Assembly: GCA_965249965.1 (NCBI GenBank)
Contig: OZ252262.1
Location: 186,001 to 250,000 of the forward strand
Direction of reading: 5' to 3'
Length of the DNA stretch: 64,000 nucleotides
Source of the DNA: HXMU1420-13 sp965249965
GTDB lineage: Bacteria > Bacteroidota > Rhodothermia > Balneolales > Balneolaceae
The notes under the pieces were generated by a model, which saw nothing but the letters and a program-made list of their open reading frames with translations, had not been told where the DNA came from and made no database searches. Of the stretch, positions 1 to 8,799 are shown in pieces. The translations under genes and the position numbers were made by a program. Positions within the stretch are counted from its first letter, which is position 1. The number at the start of each line of letters is the position of its first letter.

Positions 1-2071
1 GAATATTAAATACATCAGGGTGTGCTTTTTCGATCTCATCCAATAATATCACGGAATATGGATGTCGGCGCGCAGCTTCGGTTAGTTGACCACCTTCATC
101 GTACCCCACATAACCGGGAGGCGCACCCACCAATCGGCTCACCGAATGCTTTTCCATGTATTCACTCATATCGATACGAATCATCGCGTTCGTATCATTA
201 AAAAGAAATTCAGCTAACGTTCTGGCTAGTTCTGTTTTCCCAACACCGGTTGAACCGAGGAAGAAAAATGAACCAATGGGTCGATCTTCATCTTGTAATC
301 CAGCTCGGGATCTTCGTACGGCATTGGCCACCGCTTCAATTGCATTGTCCTGACCAATCACTCTCTTGTGAAGCTCTTCTTCTAGCAATAATAACTTCTG
401 GCGTTCGGATTGGAGCATTCTGGTTACGGGAATTCCAGTCCAGCGAGCAACGATATCTGCAATATCCTCTGCCCCTACTTCTTCCTTAAGCAAGGATTTC
501 TGTTCCTGCATTTCACCAAGCTTTGTTTGCGACTTCTCCAGATCTTTTTCGAGTTGGGTGATGGTGCCATATCGAAGTTCTGCTACCTTTTCGTAATTCC
601 CTTCACGCTCGGCTTTTTCAGCCTGATTTCTCGTTGTTTCGATGGCTTTTTTTAGTTCCTGAGCTTTTTGAATCAAATCTCTCTCCTGCTCCCACTGAAC
701 CCGCATACCTTTCCGCGTTTCTTCCAAATCGGCCAGCTCTTTTTCGATGCCTTTAATTTTAGAATCATCTTTCTCTCGCTTTAATGCCTCTCTTTCAATT
801 TCTAACTGGCGAATTTGACGTTCAACCGCATCTAATTCTTCCGGCAGAGAGTCGATTTGCAGACGCAATCTGGAGGCAGCTTCATCAATCAAATCAATAG
901 CTTTATCTGGTAAAAATCGATCAGCGATATATCGATGTGAAAGCTCCGCAGCAGCTACAATAGCTGAATCTGTAATTCGAACACCATGATGCACTTCATA
1001 GCGCTCTTGCAATCCACGAAGAATGGAAACAGTGTCTTCAATTGATGGCTCGCCTACCAGCACCGTTTGTAATCTGCGCTCCAGTGCTTTGTCCTTTTCG
1101 ATGTATTTGCGGTATTCATCTAAAGTTGTGGCACCAATTGCGTGCATCTCTCCCCGAGCAAGTGCAGGTTTTAGAATATTTGCTGCATCCATTGCCCCTT
1201 CACTGGCGCCGGCACCAACCAAAGTGTGAATCTCATCTATAAAAAGAATGATCTCGCCATCCGAGTCGGTCACTTCTTTTACTACCGCTTTTAAACGCTC
1301 CTCGAATTCCCCACGAAACTTTGTTCCGGCAACAAGCGCGCCCATGTCCAGCGCAAGGATTCGTTTCGACTTTAATCCTTCTGGAACATCACCACGAACA
1401 ATTCTAAGAGCCATCCCTTCAGCAATCGCAGTTTTACCAACACCAGGCTCGCCTATCAAAACGGGATTGTTCTTAGTACGGCGAGTTAAAATCTGCATTA
1501 CTCTCCGAATTTCAGCGTCACGTCCAATCACTGGATCGAGTTTGTTCTTTTCTGCCAATTCGTTTAAATCCCTTGCGTACTTGTCTAACGATGCGAATCG
1601 ACTCTCAGCATTTGGATCGTCTACTTTGTGTCCACCTCGAACGTCATCTAAAATCTTAATGATATTCTCCTTGGTAACCCCCTGATCGGTTAATATGGTA
1701 CTGATCTCATCCTTCACTTGTACCAATCCGATTAGAACATGCTCGCTACTTATGTATTGATCTCCCAGAGCTTTAGCTTCTTTTTGAGCTGTATCTAAAA
1801 CAGATTTCAAATTCGGCGATAAATATTGCCCGGAAACTGATGCCCCTTCAACTCTTGGTAATCTCGATAAGGATATATCAACCACCTTTTCGATGCCAGC
1901 TGTATTCGCACCTAATTTATTAAACAGGGTGTGGACAATATTGTCACTGTCCATAAGGAATGCTTTCATAACATGCGCCGGTTCCATGGCCTGATTATTT
2001 CCAGACTGTGCCAGCTCCAACGCCTTTTGAACTACTTCCTGAGCTTTTAATGTATATTTATTCAAATTCAT
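1..2071 (-). CDS. clpB: ATP-dependent disaggregase ClpB, C-terminus cut off by window edge
   Basis: Hsp100 AAA+ unfoldase that, with DnaK, rescues aggregated cytosolic proteins. About 690 residues are visible and roughly the last 170-180 are outside the window. In order: N-terminal Clp repeat domain (residues 1-145), first AAA module with Walker A GEPGVGKT at 207-214 and Walker B LFIDEIHT, the long charged coiled-coil middle domain (about 400-530) that separates ClpB from ClpA/ClpC, then the second AAA module with Walker A GSTGVGKT at 606-613. The visible end is in the second Walker B (LLDEIEKAHPDVFN). The ATG at 2071 gives the usual MNLNKYT N-terminus. No classic heat-shock operator was recognised in the 100 bases upstream. 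It lies in a proteostasis cluster with htrA and hsp20. Confidence 0.98.
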   Translation of the reverse strand, partial: MNLNKYTLKAQEVVQKALELAQSGNNQAMEPAHVMKAFLMDSDNIVHTLFNKLGANTAGIEKVVDISLSRLPRVEGASVSGQYLSPNLKSVLDTAQKEAKALGDQYISSEHVLIGLVQVKDEISTILTDQGVTKENIIKILDDVRGGHKVDDPNAESRFASLDKYARDLNELAEKNKLDPVIGRDAEIRRVMQILTRRTKNNPVLIGEPGVGKTAIAEGMALRIVRGDVPEGLKSKRILALDMGALVAGTKFRGEFEERLKAVVKEVTDSDGEIILFIDEIHTLVGAGASEGAMDAANILKPALARGEMHAIGATTLDEYRKYIEKDKALERRLQTVLVGEPSIEDTVSILRGLQERYEVHHGVRITDSAIVAAAELSHRYIADRFLPDKAIDLIDEAASRLRLQIDSLPEELDAVERQIRQLEIEREALKREKDDSKIKGIEKELADLEETRKGMRVQWEQERDLIQKAQELKKAIETTRNQAEKAEREGNYEKVAELRYGTITQLEKDLEKSQTKLGEMQEQKSLLKEEVGAEDIADIVARWTGIPVTRMLQSERQKLLLLEEELHKRVIGQDNAIEAVANAVRRSRAGLQDEDRPIGSFFFLGSTGVGKTELARTLAEFLFNDTNAMIRIDMSEYMEKHSVSRLVGAPPGYVGYDEGGQLTEAARRHPYSVILLDEIEKAHPDVFNI

Positions 2072-2174
2072 AGTTTCCTCTTGTACATTTTATCTGCAAA
2101 TAATATGTCTAAAATCATGCCTAAAAAAAGTACATGACGGAATTTCAGAACCATATAAATTCTATATTAGATAG

Positions 2175-2852
2175 ATGGATAATGAATCTGCTCTGATAGA
2201 GAAAATTGAAAAATGGCTTCACGAAGTGCCCATTCAATCAATTTCAGAGAGTATAAGAGATTGTGATAAGTATATTTCTGAATTAAAGTCTTTAATCAAA
2301 GACCCTACTTCAAACAAACAAGTTATTGGGAAATCCATTGCTGAGATCACAAAACTCAAAAAAGAACTCAGTTCCATTGTACTTGTAAATTGGGTTCAAG
2401 TGAGAAATGGGTTTATTTCCGTTGGTCATAGACCGGGATCGAAACTGGTTAAAGATCTAAAATTACAAGGGGCTTCTTCGATATTAACGCTTTTGGCTGA
2501 AAGTGAAGGCGCTAAGACAGTACGACAGTTATCAAGGAATAATGACTTAGACTGGGCGTGGTACCCGATGAGTTCGGCCGCCCCGCCTAAGAAAGATCGA
2601 TATGAAGAAATTATTCGGCTATTTGATAATCTAAAGACAAACCTCGATGCTGGCGGAAAAATATATATACATTGTTCGGCGGGCATACATCGAACTGGGA
2701 TGATCACTTATGCTTTTCTGAGATATCATGGGCTAGATTCTGAACAGTCGTTACAAAAAATGCTTGAACTGAGAAAAGATACTTATCACAATGTTGGTGA
2801 TCACAGAATTCAATGGGGAGAAGATTTTATTACAGAAACCAGAATAAATTGA
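2175..2852 (+). CDS. dual-specificity / tyrosine phosphatase-like protein
   Basis: The protein has 225 residues. Residues 165-176 read IHCSAGIHRTGM, the Cys-X5-Arg phosphatase loop (Cys167, Arg173), so the catalytic thiol and phosphate-binding arginine are present. A likely general-acid aspartate lies in the D-L-D-W-A-W segment near residue 125. The first 75 residues are charged and helical (repeated Lys/Glu/Leu) and resemble a coiled coil, not a second enzyme domain. The family dephosphorylates Tyr/Ser/Thr or small phosphorylated molecules; the substrate here is unknown. It is divergent from clpB and 31 bases upstream of the Cys-rich gene, which may be co-transcribed. No signal peptide is seen, so it is probably cytosolic. 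Confidence 0.85.
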   Translation: MDNESALIEKIEKWLHEVPIQSISESIRDCDKYISELKSLIKDPTSNKQVIGKSIAEITKLKKELSSIVLVNWVQVRNGFISVGHRPGSKLVKDLKLQGASSILTLLAESEGAKTVRQLSRNNDLDWAWYPMSSAAPPKKDRYEEIIRLFDNLKTNLDAGGKIYIHCSAGIHRTGMITYAFLRYHGLDSEQSLQKMLELRKDTYHNVGDHRIQWGEDFITETRIN

Positions 2853-2883
2853 GGTTTTCATTCATTCCTATTATCCTAACTTA

Positions 2884-3456
2884 ATGCCACAAAACTTGCG
2901 CGAAATACCTTCAATTTTTTATAATTCCGATACCGGCACACCGATTGAACGCTGTTTAGTGTGTGATACCTATTTACTTTCTGAAGTAGACTATATCATT
3001 GAAAAATCTATGGTTAACTATCCATCAGCTGGTACAACCGATCTTATTTGGGAATTTGCCATTTGTATGGATTGTATGGACTCGGTAATGAGCGATTATT
3101 CGAAGGAATCGCATCAGGCGATGAATGAATATTTTATGGATAATATGAATTTATCCCGGCAACGTATTCTGGCAGGAAAACAAACCTTTGATGCGAATGA
3201 ATGGCTCAACGAGTGTATAATTACCGGTAAAACTCAGTCAGAGTGTTCACAGTTTCAGTTGTGTTTACAATGCACGGGAGAATTAGCCGTGTTCGACCGC
3301 ACTCCTTTTATGATTTCTGACGAAGCCATGGACGCCGTAACGCAACTGCTTAGCAATGCCACGATAGATGCCATGAATAAATTCAGAGATAAACATTTCC
3401 CACCTCCGGAAGATTTGAGCCCACTCCTCAGAGATCGGGACTTTGTGTTGATTTGA
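2884..3456 (+). CDS. Cys-rich hypothetical protein with CxxC pairs
   Basis: I do not recognise this 190-residue family. The protein carries Cys24-x-x-Cys27, Cys61-x-x-Cys64 and Cys127-x-x-Cys130, plus Cys111 and Cys121. This is a zinc-ribbon-like spacing that could bind one or two metal ions. No signal peptide or membrane segment is visible. The second half is acidic and ends in a Pro-rich stretch (FPPPEDLSPLL). It follows the phosphatase gene closely on the same strand and is followed by an inverted repeat, so the two are plausibly one transcription unit. Function unknown. Confidence 0.8.
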   Translation: MPQNLREIPSIFYNSDTGTPIERCLVCDTYLLSEVDYIIEKSMVNYPSAGTTDLIWEFAICMDCMDSVMSDYSKESHQAMNEYFMDNMNLSRQRILAGKQTFDANEWLNECIITGKTQSECSQFQLCLQCTGELAVFDRTPFMISDEAMDAVTQLLSNATIDAMNKFRDKHFPPPEDLSPLLRDRDFVLI

Positions 3457-3460
3457 ATCC

Positions 3461-3502
3461 AATACCTGTAGGTGTAATTCATGAATTATGCCTACAGGTA
3501 TT
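3461..3502 (+). terminator. 12-bp inverted repeat after the Cys-rich gene
   Basis: AATACCTGTAGG at 3461-3472 pairs perfectly with CCTACAGGTATT at 3491-3502 around an 18-base loop, just after the stop codon at 3456. The following sequence is A-rich with no T-run on the plus strand. It may act together with the next hairpin or stabilise the 3' end, so it is not a textbook intrinsic terminator. Confidence 0.5.
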
Positions 3503-3508
3503 GTAAAT

Positions 3509-3553
3509 AAAAAAAGCCAAGAACGTGTCAGGTCCTTGGCTTTGGCTTTTTCG
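3509..3553 (-). terminator. intrinsic terminator of htrA (possibly bidirectional)
   Basis: AAAGCCAAG (3513-3521) pairs with CTTGGCTTT (3535-3543). On the minus strand the stem is followed by a T-run (TTTTTTTATTT), as expected downstream of htrA, which ends at 3581. On the plus strand a weaker T-rich tail follows, so it may also stop the convergent gene. Confidence 0.75.
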
Positions 3554-3580
3554 GGGTACAATAAATAGGTCAACAAATTC

Positions 3581-5053
3581 TTAAAGCTCGAACGCTATAA
3601 ATTGTTTCGTATTTTGGCGTTCAATTGTTAACAAAATAGCTCTGTCACCTTTTTCCATAGCTTGTTGAATTTCCTCATAAAACTCAGAAGGGGTTTCAAC
3701 TCTCTTGCGCTTTACTGCTGTGATCACATCTCCTCTTCTCAGTCCGCGCTCGTAAGCATTACTACCTTGTTCGATGTCATTAACCACAACACCGTCTATT
3801 TCGTTTCCTAAATTTAATTGTCTTTTTATATCGTTTGTTAAATCGGTCACATTAAAGCCTAATGCTTCATCCATATCCTCTACAGGTGCATTATTAACAG
3901 CAGCTAAGTCGTTGGGGCGCTCTCCAAGTTCAACAGTTAGATTTTTTTCTTCATCTCCGCGAATTATTCCAAGTTTAACTGTTTCTCCGGGTTTGAAGGC
4001 TGCAATTTTTGTGCGGAAAGCATCCCAATTGCGAACAGCTTCATTGTTCAGGCTTACTATAATGTCATCTTCACGTAGACCAGCTTTGTAAGATGGCCCA
4101 TCTTCAACAACATCGCCTACTATTATGCCTCGTGCATCATCCAGTCCTAGTGCCAATGCCATAGTTCGATCAACTTCGCCACCAAAGTTCATTCCAAGGT
4201 ATCCGCGTGATACTTCGCCGTCATCAATCAGGTCATCCATTATTCGTTTTGCGAGATTAATTGGAATCGCAAACCCTATACCATCGTTTCCACCAGAACG
4301 TGAGGCTATGGCAGAATTGATTCCAATCAGTTTTCCATCCATATCAATAAGTGCACCACCGGAATTACCTGGATTTATCGCTGCATCTGTTTGAATATAA
4401 TCACCAAATAAGGTTAGGTCGTTTAGTGAACGCCCTCTTGCACTAACAATCCCAAATGAAACGGTATGAGCCAGATCTTCGCTAAGTGGACTTCCAATTG
4501 CTAATACGAATGAACCAACTTTTGCTTCATCGCTATTGCCCAGACTCACAGCTGGCATGTTTTTACCATCAATTTTCAGAATTGCGATGTCTGTCGCAGG
4601 GTCAGCACCGATTAATTCGGCTTCAATTTCATCGCCATTAAATAAGCGAACTTTTATTTCGTCGGTATTATCAATTACGTGATTGTTGGTAATGATGTAT
4701 CCATCATCTGATACGATAACACCAGATCCTAATCCTCTTTGAATTTGCTCTCTCGTTTCCGTGTCAGGTTGTCCCCAAGGGTTTCCAAATAGCGAAAATG
4801 GATTCATTACCCGAACTTCTCTTGTGGTTTGGGTATTTACAGTAACAACAGCGGGATTTGTTTTTTCAGCTATATCAACGATTGCTTCGTTGAAATCTTT
4901 TAGAGTAACAATTTCTTTTTCTTCAGCTGGTGAAACTTCAGTTTCATAAAACGGAAGGTTTATTTCGGATAATTCATTTGTTGCAGCATTAAATCCTAAT
5001 AAAACCAGCATTGCTGCGGCAACTCCAAAAATATTTTTCATTGTAGTATTCAT
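3581..5053 (-). CDS. HtrA/Deg family periplasmic serine protease
   Basis: This 490-residue trypsin-like protease-chaperone degrades misfolded envelope proteins. Residues 5-22 form an N-terminal signal or anchor segment. The catalytic triad is His125 (ITNNHVID), Asp155 (DPATDIAIL) and Ser231 (NPGNSGGAL). Two PDZ domains follow: the first has GYLG/RGIIV and the second begins near VVNDIEQGSNAYERGLRRGD. Length and two-PDZ layout match DegP/DegQ. A phenylalanine- and glutamine-rich segment at 82-105 (NPFSLFGNPWGQ) resembles the LA loop. It sits between hsp20 and a convergent unit and ends in an intrinsic terminator. DegP versus DegQ cannot be decided from sequence alone. Confidence 0.95.
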   Translation of the reverse strand: MNTTMKNIFGVAAAMLVLLGFNAATNELSEINLPFYETEVSPAEEKEIVTLKDFNEAIVDIAEKTNPAVVTVNTQTTREVRVMNPFSLFGNPWGQPDTETREQIQRGLGSGVIVSDDGYIITNNHVIDNTDEIKVRLFNGDEIEAELIGADPATDIAILKIDGKNMPAVSLGNSDEAKVGSFVLAIGSPLSEDLAHTVSFGIVSARGRSLNDLTLFGDYIQTDAAINPGNSGGALIDMDGKLIGINSAIASRSGGNDGIGFAIPINLAKRIMDDLIDDGEVSRGYLGMNFGGEVDRTMALALGLDDARGIIVGDVVEDGPSYKAGLREDDIIVSLNNEAVRNWDAFRTKIAAFKPGETVKLGIIRGDEEKNLTVELGERPNDLAAVNNAPVEDMDEALGFNVTDLTNDIKRQLNLGNEIDGVVVNDIEQGSNAYERGLRRGDVITAVKRKRVETPSEFYEEIQQAMEKGDRAILLTIERQNTKQFIAFEL

Positions 5054-5196
5054 GTATCGATAAAATGTAGTAGTTGATAATTACAGCCTAAACGCCAACC
5101 AAAACATAGATTGTATGTAGCTTTACATCTTGTAACCAAATAAATAGCCGGAGCCAATTTCTGCAGCTCCGGCACTATTCTAATTACTAATCGAAA

Positions 5197-5625
5197 CTAT
5201 GCTATTTCGATTTGCTTCTTCACTTTGTCGTCGCTCTTATTTACAGTGATATTAAGTATTCCATCTTCGTATTTAGCTGTTACGCTGTCTTCGTCGATGG
5301 TATCAGGTAGATGGAACGTACGGTTGAATGCGCCATATTGGGTTTCAACTCGATGGTAGTTTTTACCGCTTTCCTCCTTCTCGAATTTGCGCTCTCCTGA
5401 AATTGTTAGCCTTCCTCTCTCCAGGTCTACCTTAATATCTTCTTTTTTCATGCCTGGCAATTCTACTGATAACTCGAATTGAGTATCGGTTTCAGAGATA
5501 TCTACGCTTGGCATAAATCCATCCCTGCGATACGCAGGTGTATTTGTAAAGAATTCATTAAACAGATCATCAAATGATCGTGATAATAGGTCTGAATTTG
5601 GTTTTCTATATTTGATAAGTGACAT
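5197..5625 (-). CDS. small heat-shock protein, Hsp20 family
   Basis: This 142-residue alpha-crystallin-domain holdase binds unfolding cytosolic proteins without ATP. The domain spans about residues 36-135, with the conserved VELPGMKKEDI strand segment and the GILNITV motif. The C-terminal tail KKQIEIA carries the I-x-I anchoring motif used in oligomer assembly. Start ATG at 5625 is preceded by GAGAGG five bases upstream, one of the better ribosome-binding sites in this window. Upstream lies a sigma-54-type promoter and a pair of palindromic repeats (separate entries), implying activator-dependent expression rather than sigma-32/HrcA control. Confidence 0.96.
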   Translation of the reverse strand: MSLIKYRKPNSDLLSRSFDDLFNEFFTNTPAYRRDGFMPSVDISETDTQFELSVELPGMKKEDIKVDLERGRLTISGERKFEKEESGKNYHRVETQYGAFNRTFHLPDTIDEDSVTAKYEDGILNITVNKSDDKVKKQIEIA

Positions 5626-5672
5626 AATTGAACCTCTCGATTATTTATTTATGTTCAGTTCAATCACAATTA

Positions 5673-5689
5673 TGCAACGGATGTGCCAA
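5673..5689 (-). promoter_or_regulatory. predicted sigma-54 (RpoN) promoter of hsp20
   Basis: On the minus strand the sequence reads TTGGCACATCCGTTGCA. It matches the -24/-12 consensus YTGGCACG-N4-TTGCW, with GG and GC separated by exactly 10 bases and all core bases present. Transcription would start near 5663, leaving a 5' leader of about 38 bases before the hsp20 ATG at 5625. I found no other intergenic match of this quality in the window. Confidence 0.7.
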
Positions 5690-5709
5690 TATTCATCACG
5701 TACTAAGTT

Positions 5710-5781
5710 CTGACAGCGCGACAAATTCAGGGTGAATTTTTTTCAGACCCCATTTATGCGTCTTGAAAAGCTGTCAGCGCG
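5710..5781 (-). promoter_or_regulatory. candidate upstream activator sites for the sigma-54 promoter
   Basis: CTGACAGCGCG at 5710-5720 and CTGTCAGCGCG at 5771-5781 are near-identical. Their 7-base cores (CTGACAG/CTGTCAG) are also inverted complements of each other, with about 61 bases between sites (close to six helical turns). The distal site lies about 84 bases upstream of the -24 element, in the usual range for enhancer-binding proteins. Related TGTCAG words occur at 5814-5819. Bases 5821-5955 show nothing I can interpret; a 60-codon plus-strand ORF at 5763-5945 overlaps these sites and looks spurious. Confidence 0.5.
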
Positions 5782-5955
5782 CCTTGCCGTGGCGTCAGTG
5801 CTGTTACATATTTTGTCAGAGTTCAATTGTGAGAATCGGAGAATCGATCGATTCCGGAATGTTGGATAGTTTAGGCACACCATCCACAATGTGGATTATT
5901 AAAACACTCAAGAATTTCCTTATCAACAAGAAATTTCATTCTTAATTATTTTTTC

Positions 5956-7314
5956 TCACAGATTGCTTTGCTTCCACTCTTTAGCTACCAGAAATGCCAT
6001 CTCTAAAGACTGCTCGTAGTTTAAACGAGGATCACAGAAAGTCTCGTAATTCATATCTAAATCAGCTTCACCCAATCCATTCGCTCCGCCAACGCATTCA
6101 GTTACGTTATCACCGGTTAGCTCAAGATGCACACTTCCAAGATAACTCCCTTCAGCTCGGTGGATGGCAAATGCTGATTTAATTTCAGAAAGAATGTGAT
6201 CAAAGTTTCGTGTTTTATAATCGTTTGATGACGAAAATGTATTTCCATGCATTGGATCGGAGCTCCAAACAACGGGAAGTCCGGCACGGCGAACCGCTTG
6301 AATTAAGGATGGCAATTCATCGTTAATTCTATCTTTCCCAAAACGAGTAATTAAAACAATTTTGCCGGCTTCATGAGAAGGGTTGAGTTTCTCAATCAAG
6401 CGAAGAGTTTCATCAATGGTATACGGAGGACCAATTTTTATCCCAATCGGGTTTTCAATTCCTCTTAAATACTCAACATGGGCTTCATCTAGATTTCTGG
6501 TTCTGTTGCCTAACCAAACTAAATGAGCACTTAAATTATAGAATCCCGATTTACGCGGAACCTGCCGTGTTTGTGCAGAATCGTAGTATAGATTTAAAGC
6601 CTCATGCGAGGTGTATAGATCAACCTTTTGTAATGTTGTAGCTTTTTCAGGAGCAATGGCATCCATAAAGCGTACTGCTTTTTTAATGGATTCTACCATC
6701 ACTTCATATTCGTGGTAGTAATCGTTGGTCTTCATAAAATTGAGTTCCCACTGCTCAGGGTGATGCAAATCTGCGAATCCCTCGTCAGCAAGTGCACGCA
6801 AGAAATTATGAGTCAGACCTGCCTTATGGTAGCCTTCAAGTAACAAAGCAGGATCTGGCATTCTGGCTTCTTTGGTAGGCTCAAATCTATTTATGATATC
6901 TCCACGATAATTATGGATTTCAACTCCATTTACTGTTTCAAAATCATTCGACCTTGGTTTGGCATACTGGCCGGCAATTCGTCCAACCCGAACAACTGGC
7001 ACTCCCATTTCGTGAATTAAGATAAAGCTGGTTTGAAGCAGCACCTTAACCATATTCACTATTTTGGGAGATCGTGTTAGATTAAAGCTCTCGGCACAAT
7101 CACCACCTTGTAATAAAAAAGCTTTTCCTGCTGCAACTTCAGCAAGCTTATTCTTTAATTTTTCAATTTCCCAGGAGGTAACTAGTGGTGGCAAGCTTTT
7201 TAGTTGTTCAAAACTTTCTTCTAAAGCTGCCTTATCTGGATATTCCGGTAATTGCCTAACCGGCTTGTCTAACCAGCTTGTGGGAGTCCAATTTGTTTGG
7301 ATAATATCGTGCAT
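5956..7314 (-). CDS. type II 3-deoxy-7-phosphoheptulonate (DAHP) synthase
   Basis: First committed enzyme of the shikimate pathway, condensing phosphoenolpyruvate and erythrose 4-phosphate. The 452 residues and motifs FLLQGGDCAESF, RVGRIAGQYAKPRS and SDPMHGNT place it in the class II (plant/Mycobacterium-like) family, not the E. coli AroG/F/H class. The substrate- and metal-binding Cys, His, Glu and Asp positions of that family appear to be present. The ATG at 7314 gives the expected N-terminus (TNWTPTSWLDKPVRQLPEYPD). It is monocistronic and divergent from the cyclase gene; the 114-base intergenic region contains an 8-bp inverted repeat (7355-7362 with 7395-7402). Confidence 0.96.
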   Translation of the reverse strand: MHDIIQTNWTPTSWLDKPVRQLPEYPDKAALEESFEQLKSLPPLVTSWEIEKLKNKLAEVAAGKAFLLQGGDCAESFNLTRSPKIVNMVKVLLQTSFILIHEMGVPVVRVGRIAGQYAKPRSNDFETVNGVEIHNYRGDIINRFEPTKEARMPDPALLLEGYHKAGLTHNFLRALADEGFADLHHPEQWELNFMKTNDYYHEYEVMVESIKKAVRFMDAIAPEKATTLQKVDLYTSHEALNLYYDSAQTRQVPRKSGFYNLSAHLVWLGNRTRNLDEAHVEYLRGIENPIGIKIGPPYTIDETLRLIEKLNPSHEAGKIVLITRFGKDRINDELPSLIQAVRRAGLPVVWSSDPMHGNTFSSSNDYKTRNFDHILSEIKSAFAIHRAEGSYLGSVHLELTGDNVTECVGGANGLGEADLDMNYETFCDPRLNYEQSLEMAFLVAKEWKQSNL

Positions 7315-7354
7315 GTTGATGAGATTTTGAGGAGCGCTAAACTTAGGAGTTTTT

Positions 7355-7412
7355 GGATTAAGCTTTTATAAAAAATCTAAATGCAATTCTTAGCCTTAAT
7401 CCTCTATATTTG
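7355..7412. promoter_or_regulatory. inverted repeat and putative promoter between DAHP synthase and cyclase
   Basis: GGATTAAG (7355-7362) and CTTAATCC (7395-7402) form a perfect 8-bp inverted repeat with a 32-base spacer in the divergent intergenic region. TATATTTG at 7405-7412 matches the Bacteroidota -7 consensus TAnnTTTG and lies 17 bases before the plus-strand gene start, but no good -33 TTTG box was found at the right distance. Suggestive only. Confidence 0.3.
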
Positions 7413-7428
7413 AGTTCGATTAAAAATT

Positions 7429-8712
7429 ATGCTACAGACATCACCTCGCATTTTAATTGTTGATGATTATCCTGCATTAATAACTATCACAAGGCATAAG
7501 TTATTAAAGCAAGGCTACGAAGTGCTTACCGCGCAAAACGGACAGGATGCCTGGGAAATTTTACAGGATGAATACCCAGATCTAGTTATTAGTGATGTAG
7601 AAATGCCGGTAATGGACGGGTATGAACTGTGCCAGAAAATCAAAAGTGACTTCAAGTTTCGCCGAATCCCGGTTATTTTAGTTACCTCTCGCATTCAAAC
7701 AGAGAGTTTAATGAAAGGGATAGAAGTTGGGGCCGACAATTACATTACAAAGCCTTACGACGACGAAACATTATTCTCGAAAGTTCATGAATTATTGAAC
7801 AACCCCATTGCCGTTTCAGACATTAATGAAACTGCGGAGGTGCATATAGAAGGCAAACCCTACCATGTTAAAGCTGATTATTCTTATCTGGTGAATTTGT
7901 TAGTCTCCACGTACAAAAATGCGTTGGCGCAAAATGCGCAACTCGAAAAAGTTCAACATGGACTAAATTCATCTAATCAGGAGTTAGAGCTTACTAAGAG
8001 AGAGTATGAAGATCTTGTGCAAAATATTTTCCCAAAGAAAATCGCAGAAAGTTTACTAGCATATGGTACAGTAACTCCCGAGCGTTTTGAAGACGCAACC
8101 TTTATGTTTACGGATTTCCACGATTTCAGTAAAATTGTGCCGGACTTAAATCCGGAGAAACTCATTGAGAGTCTGTCTTTTTATTTCGACAAATTTGACC
8201 TTTTTGTTGAGCAACATGGGATGATTAAAATCAAAACTATCGGCGATAGTTATATGGCAGCCGGCGGTATTCCACAGCGTAATAAAACCCACCCAATCGA
8301 CACCGCTCTTGTAGCTTTAAAAATGCGTTCATTCGTTGCACAACTTGAAAACGCTCTACCAGATTCCATCCCTTATTTTCCTCTTAGAATTGGCATCAAC
8401 ACCGGTGAATCGGTAGTGGGTGTAATTGGTAAAAAACGTTTTGCTTATGATGTTTGGGGAACTGCCGTAAATTTGGCAGCCAGAATGGAGCAAAACTCAG
8501 AGAGTAACAGCATAAACATTTCACAGTCTACCTATGAACGCATTAAGGATTTCTTTGACTGCGAACCTCGCGGCCAGATAGAAGCTCGGAATATTGGAAA
8601 TGTAGAAATGTATTTTCTGAAGCGCATCAAGTCTGAATATTCAGAAGACTCTGAAGGCGTGATTCCAAACCGCCAATTTATTCGCGATTATAATTTCATT
8701 AGTAAGAGTTAG
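7429..8712 (+). CDS. response regulator with class III adenylate cyclase output
   Basis: The protein has 427 residues. The receiver domain (5-125) has the acidic pair Asp12/Asp13, phospho-acceptor Asp56 (VISDVEMP), the switch Thr in LVTSR and Lys in ITKPYDDE. A helical linker (about 160-205) leads to a class III cyclase domain from about residue 222. There, Asp229 (FTDFHDFS) and Asp272 (TIGDSYMAAGG) are the metal ligands. Lys in KIKTIGD and Asp in AYDVWGTAVNLAARM are the residues expected for ATP rather than GTP, so cAMP is the predicted product. It would couple an unknown histidine kinase to cAMP signalling. No kinase gene is adjacent. Confidence 0.92.
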   Translation: MLQTSPRILIVDDYPALITITRHKLLKQGYEVLTAQNGQDAWEILQDEYPDLVISDVEMPVMDGYELCQKIKSDFKFRRIPVILVTSRIQTESLMKGIEVGADNYITKPYDDETLFSKVHELLNNPIAVSDINETAEVHIEGKPYHVKADYSYLVNLLVSTYKNALAQNAQLEKVQHGLNSSNQELELTKREYEDLVQNIFPKKIAESLLAYGTVTPERFEDATFMFTDFHDFSKIVPDLNPEKLIESLSFYFDKFDLFVEQHGMIKIKTIGDSYMAAGGIPQRNKTHPIDTALVALKMRSFVAQLENALPDSIPYFPLRIGINTGESVVGVIGKKRFAYDVWGTAVNLAARMEQNSESNSINISQSTYERIKDFFDCEPRGQIEARNIGNVEMYFLKRIKSEYSEDSEGVIPNRQFIRDYNFISKS

Positions 8713-8799
8713 ACCAATTTTTTCTTTGCACGGAATTAAGACTTTGAAGGATAGGTTTGGTACATTTCAAGATTCTGAAAACTTCAAAACCCATCACTC

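Noticed and set aside
1248..1685. 145-codon plus-strand ORF inside clpB
   Set aside because: It is antisense to a fully conserved part of the ClpB first AAA module. Ser/Pro-rich composition is typical of a shadow frame.
2072..2174. Possible sigma-54 promoter before clpB (minus-strand TAGACATATTATTTGCA)
   Set aside because: The GC of the -12 box and spacing are acceptable, but the invariant GG of -24 is GA and TGGCAC is not matched, so I did not call it.
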